Source: Purshia tridentata | Lineage: Eukaryota > Streptophyta > Magnoliopsida > Rosales > Rosaceae | Length of the DNA: 35,777 bases | Assembly: GCA_003254885.1 (NCBI GenBank) | Contig: QANT01002925.1 | Location: forward strand, 1 to 35,777 | Reading direction: 5' to 3' | Made by a program: the position numbers and the translations under genes | Shown here: positions 33,111 through 35,777 of the stretch, in pieces | Layout: each line of letters begins with the position of its first letter | Numbering within the stretch: position 1 is the stretch's first letter | Notes under the pieces: model-generated | The model's input: only the letters and a program-made list of their open reading frames with translations | Told to the model about the DNA's origin: nothing | Databases searched by the model: none

Positions 33111-34600
33111 TACATTGGTTTGGTTAATTAGGTCCACAGTGATTGAGTTTGCAAGTAAATCTGTCGTGACATACATATATGACTAGTAGCAAATGAAGAG
33201 AAGTTTCAATTTGCAAAAAAAAAGGAGGGAGTTTGTGTGTTGTGTTTTTATGGTTTTTTTTATTTTTGTAAATGTAACGAATCGATCATTGGGTTTAATA
33301 GATTTTGTAAAAAGAAATATCAAAGGCTGTTTTCTTACATAATTTGATTGATTCATGAAACCCTCTCTTTCTTGACTTAAAAGGAAAGCGAGGAAGCAAA
33401 CCAAGGGTGAAAGTTTATTGGTGTTTTTGCACTGTTGTTGAAGTTGAAAAATCATAGAACTTAAATATTTGATGCCACATAAGTTGTATACACTTGTTGT
33501 ATGAAAATTTATTTTCTAGGAAAATGGTGTACAGTATAGCCAATTGTTTCCACTGTTCATTCAGTCATGTTTATAGACGTTCTCGCTCTTTTGACAGTAA
33601 AAAAGAGATGGACTGATTGGTATACAAATGTTCTCAGAAAGTGTAACCTGGTGGAGAATGTTTGAGTTTGAGTGAGATGATACATTGAGAAGAAGAACAC
33701 TGGATACAAATTTTAAATTATAGTGCTAGTTTCAAAAACATCTAAAAGATGTTTCTAGTGTTTTATAGAGAATACGTACAAATACAAAAACACACAACTC
33801 ACCGAATTCCTTCTTCTTCATTGTTCGATCTGGGCTTAGAATTGAAGTTCAAAAGAAAAATAATGAAGTTGCAGCATAATGGGGATATTCAATTTCCCCA
33901 TTTCGCCGACTCTCCCCTTGCTTGCTCAACACTCTTCTTGGTCTTTTCATTATTATTAGTTTTTTTAAGAGTCTGATTTGATGAGTAAAGGGTGTGTTTG
34001 CTGTGCTTTGCTTTGCTTTTGGAAGCCCAATGGATTGGCATGGTGAGAATGGAGGAAGTCATCAAATTACTCATTTTGTGTAGCTGAAACTGTCAAACCA
34101 GTTTCAATGGGGGAGTAACCCAAATGGAAGATACGGAGTTGTTACACAAAATACACGAGTGTGAAACCCAATCATTCCTTTTAATTTCATTTGAATCTCT
34201 ATGTTTGGAGTGGTTGAGCACTTGAGCTAGTGTTCTTGTTTTAGTTAATGTAAGATTCGGGATAGACTTGTTCTCGACATCAATAGTAAGTTTAAACCCT
34301 CGAGTAATTTGGCTTTTTGGTTATCCTATTTAAGTCATTTTTTCATTTTTATTTATAACAAAAATTTGGCTCATTCATTAGTCAATAGGTCATTAAGGGT
34401 AGTTTGAAATTTAAAACAATAAAAGAGATAAACAAAAAAAAAAAAATAGTAAGAGTGAAAGTGTGCTAAAGTGTAGTATGAATGTCACCTTTTTAACTTA
34501 AACTAAGGTTTGGAAATTGGAACCTCAATATGTACATCTAACGAATGTATACTCACTAAGGATGGACCCCAAATTAAAATGGGATGGGCTAAAATTTAAA
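33111..34600. other. Carboxypeptidase 3' region and AT-rich intergenic DNA
   Basis: The 3' untranslated region probably includes 33111-33320 (taataga-like signal words near 33297). Short frames at 33183-33455 (-), 33749-33976 (+) and 33889-34074 (-) have no motif. I recognise no RNA gene or element here. Confidence 0.4.
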
Positions 34601-34639
34601 CTCTTCCAAAACCCCAAATTATACACTTTAAAATTTTTC

Positions 34640-35405
34640 AAAACCCCTTAGTCAACCTATAACCATCTAAAGTTGATTTTTCTTTTTTAGAATTTCAATT
34701 ATTCCCTTTTTATTTGTTTTTAATTTTAATAAAATTTTATTTATATTTTTTTAATTTCAAAAATACCATTTTTTATTCATTTTTTTATTTTAGTCCGTAA
34801 CTTTAAACCCCTAACCACCTAAAAAATTTGTATAAACCTTCTAGAAACTCTCAAAACCTCCTAAAAATTATAATATTTTTGTTATCCTTCTGACGCATTC
34901 TGACGCGCTCTCTAAAGTATTCTGACGCGCGTCTAGTGTAACTGTATTTTAGTAAAGGTGTAACTGTTTATTTAGTGAAGGTGTAACTGTTTGTTTAATG
35001 AAGGTGTAACTATTTTTAGTGAATGTGTAACTTTTTTTTAGTCAAGGTGTATATAACTGGTTTTTTATTTTTTTATGGGCCTGCAAGTTTTTTTTTAAAA
35101 AAAAATTAATAGTATAATTATTTTTAGTTACTTTTTAATGTAATTGTATTTCTAAAATTCAGTTTTAATTTAAATATAACTGTATTTTTGAAATACAGTG
35201 TAACTGTTTGTTCAATGTAACTGTATTTTTGTGCGCACGTTAGTCTGTGTCAGCCCAAGTGTCAGAGCGCGTCAGCACGCGTCAAAGTGCGTCAGAAGAG
35301 TAAAAAATGTATTATAAGTTTTAGGGGTTTTGGGAGAGTTCCTAAATGGGTGGGGGCTTAAAAAAAGTTTGTTAGTAGTTAAGGGATTTAGAAAAAGTTT
35401 TCCTT
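34640..35405. mobile_element. Foldback element with GACGCG-rich arms
   Basis: The left arm (actctcaaaacctcctaaaa then attataatatttttgttatccttctgacgc, about 34847-34910) is the inverse of the right arm (gcgtcagaagagtaaaaaatgtattataagttttaggggttttgggagagt, about 35290-35340). Weaker pairing extends outward to about 34640 (aaaatttttcaaaacccctta) and 35405 (taagggatttagaaaaagtttt), with an unmatched block of roughly 130 bp in the left arm. GACGCG and GCGTCA words recur at each inner edge. There is no open frame of note. A non-autonomous DNA transposon is likely; outer ends and target duplication are not resolved. Confidence 0.6.
34936..35031. repeat. Minisatellite of GTGTAAC units, period 21-24 bp
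   Basis: gtgtaact occurs at 34936, 34958, 34981, 35004 and 35025, each followed by a T-rich stretch and (t/a)agtgaa(g/t) or taatgaag. Looser copies (ataactg, tgtaactg) continue at 35175-35225. It occupies the loop of the foldback element. Confidence 0.8.
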
Positions 35406-35777
35406 GTTTTTATGACACTTTCCAAATTCAAAATCTGTTAAAACATTTCAATCTAAAATGCAATTTATTCAAAAAAACCTTGATCGTACGCGTGGATTTC
35501 ATTAATAAATAATAAGAAATACACCAGTCACCATAAAACTATCAAATTTGCTTTATTCCTATTGAATCAACCAATCTAGAAAATCGATGAGAGAGGATGT
35601 AGAAGCTTTTAGGGTTTAAAATTGGGGCTAGCTCAATTTCTATAAGAGATCGTTATTTTTTTTGATGACCATAGAGCGATGAAATTGTTAGGAAAATTTT
35701 AGAGCCCAGCTTAATACAGACACGTAGTGATAAACTTGTCAAACCATTTTTTTCTTTGATGAAGTTTTTTTTTTTTT
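35406..35777. other. AT-rich end of window, nothing recognised
   Basis: The stretch has a motif-free frame at 35330-35512 and homopolymer T runs at the end. It may hold the outer edge of the foldback element or the start of another repeat. Confidence 0.3.

Noticed and set aside
34936..35031. Regularly spaced repeat that could suggest a CRISPR array
   Set aside because: Spacers are low-complexity and the period drifts (21-24 bp); the context is a plant foldback element.

Overview
This is nuclear DNA of a flowering plant, almost certainly a eudicot. It is AT-rich, the genes are intron-dense with GT-AG (one GC-AG) splice sites, five plant housekeeping families are recognisable, and degraded hAT and Ty3/gypsy-like elements fill the intergenic space. 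I suspect a rosid, possibly Rosaceae, from the flavour of the repeats, but the sequence alone does not fix the species. No bacterial operon, CRISPR array or phage is present.

Layout. 1-8900 is transposon territory: a non-autonomous hAT-type element with a perfect 8-bp target duplication (86-787), a 130-bp tandem duplication (about 1028-1290), a 500-bp foldback (1452-1955), a probable solo LTR (about 2327-5133), and a broken hAT element (about 5134-8082) whose transposase gene is cut by the LTR and frameshifted by a 335-bp tandem duplication. Remnants of at least one more element reach about 8872. 8900-12300 is non-coding, with microsatellites. 12402-16023 (+) is a 14-exon PcnB/CCA-type nucleotidyltransferase. 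16383-18036 (-) is a six-exon mitochondrial phosphate carrier, tail-to-tail with it. 18613-19604 (+) is a four-exon plastid acyl carrier protein, head-to-head with the carrier. 21409-26957 (+) is a 17-exon SCD2-like coiled-coil protein. 30448-33110 (+) is a 10-exon serine carboxypeptidase close to SCPL45. 33200-35777 is non-coding and holds a second foldback element with an internal minisatellite.

The genes do not form a pathway: they cover organellar RNA processing, mitochondrial phosphate import, plastid fatty-acid synthesis, membrane trafficking and secreted proteolysis. Their order looks like a conserved plant microsynteny block. From memory, Arabidopsis carries relatives of the nucleotidyltransferase, carrier and SCD2 close together on chromosome 3, and relatives of the nucleotidyltransferase and SCPL45 close together on chromosome 1.

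The observation I rate highest is a recurring micro-insertion. A short T-run followed by GGCCAAG (or GGCTAAG) occurs at three places (18402, 20886, 26159), each time immediately flanked by a 15-18 bp direct duplication of the target. Other short spacers flanked by 13-16 bp direct repeats lie elsewhere in the window. I know of no described element with this structure.
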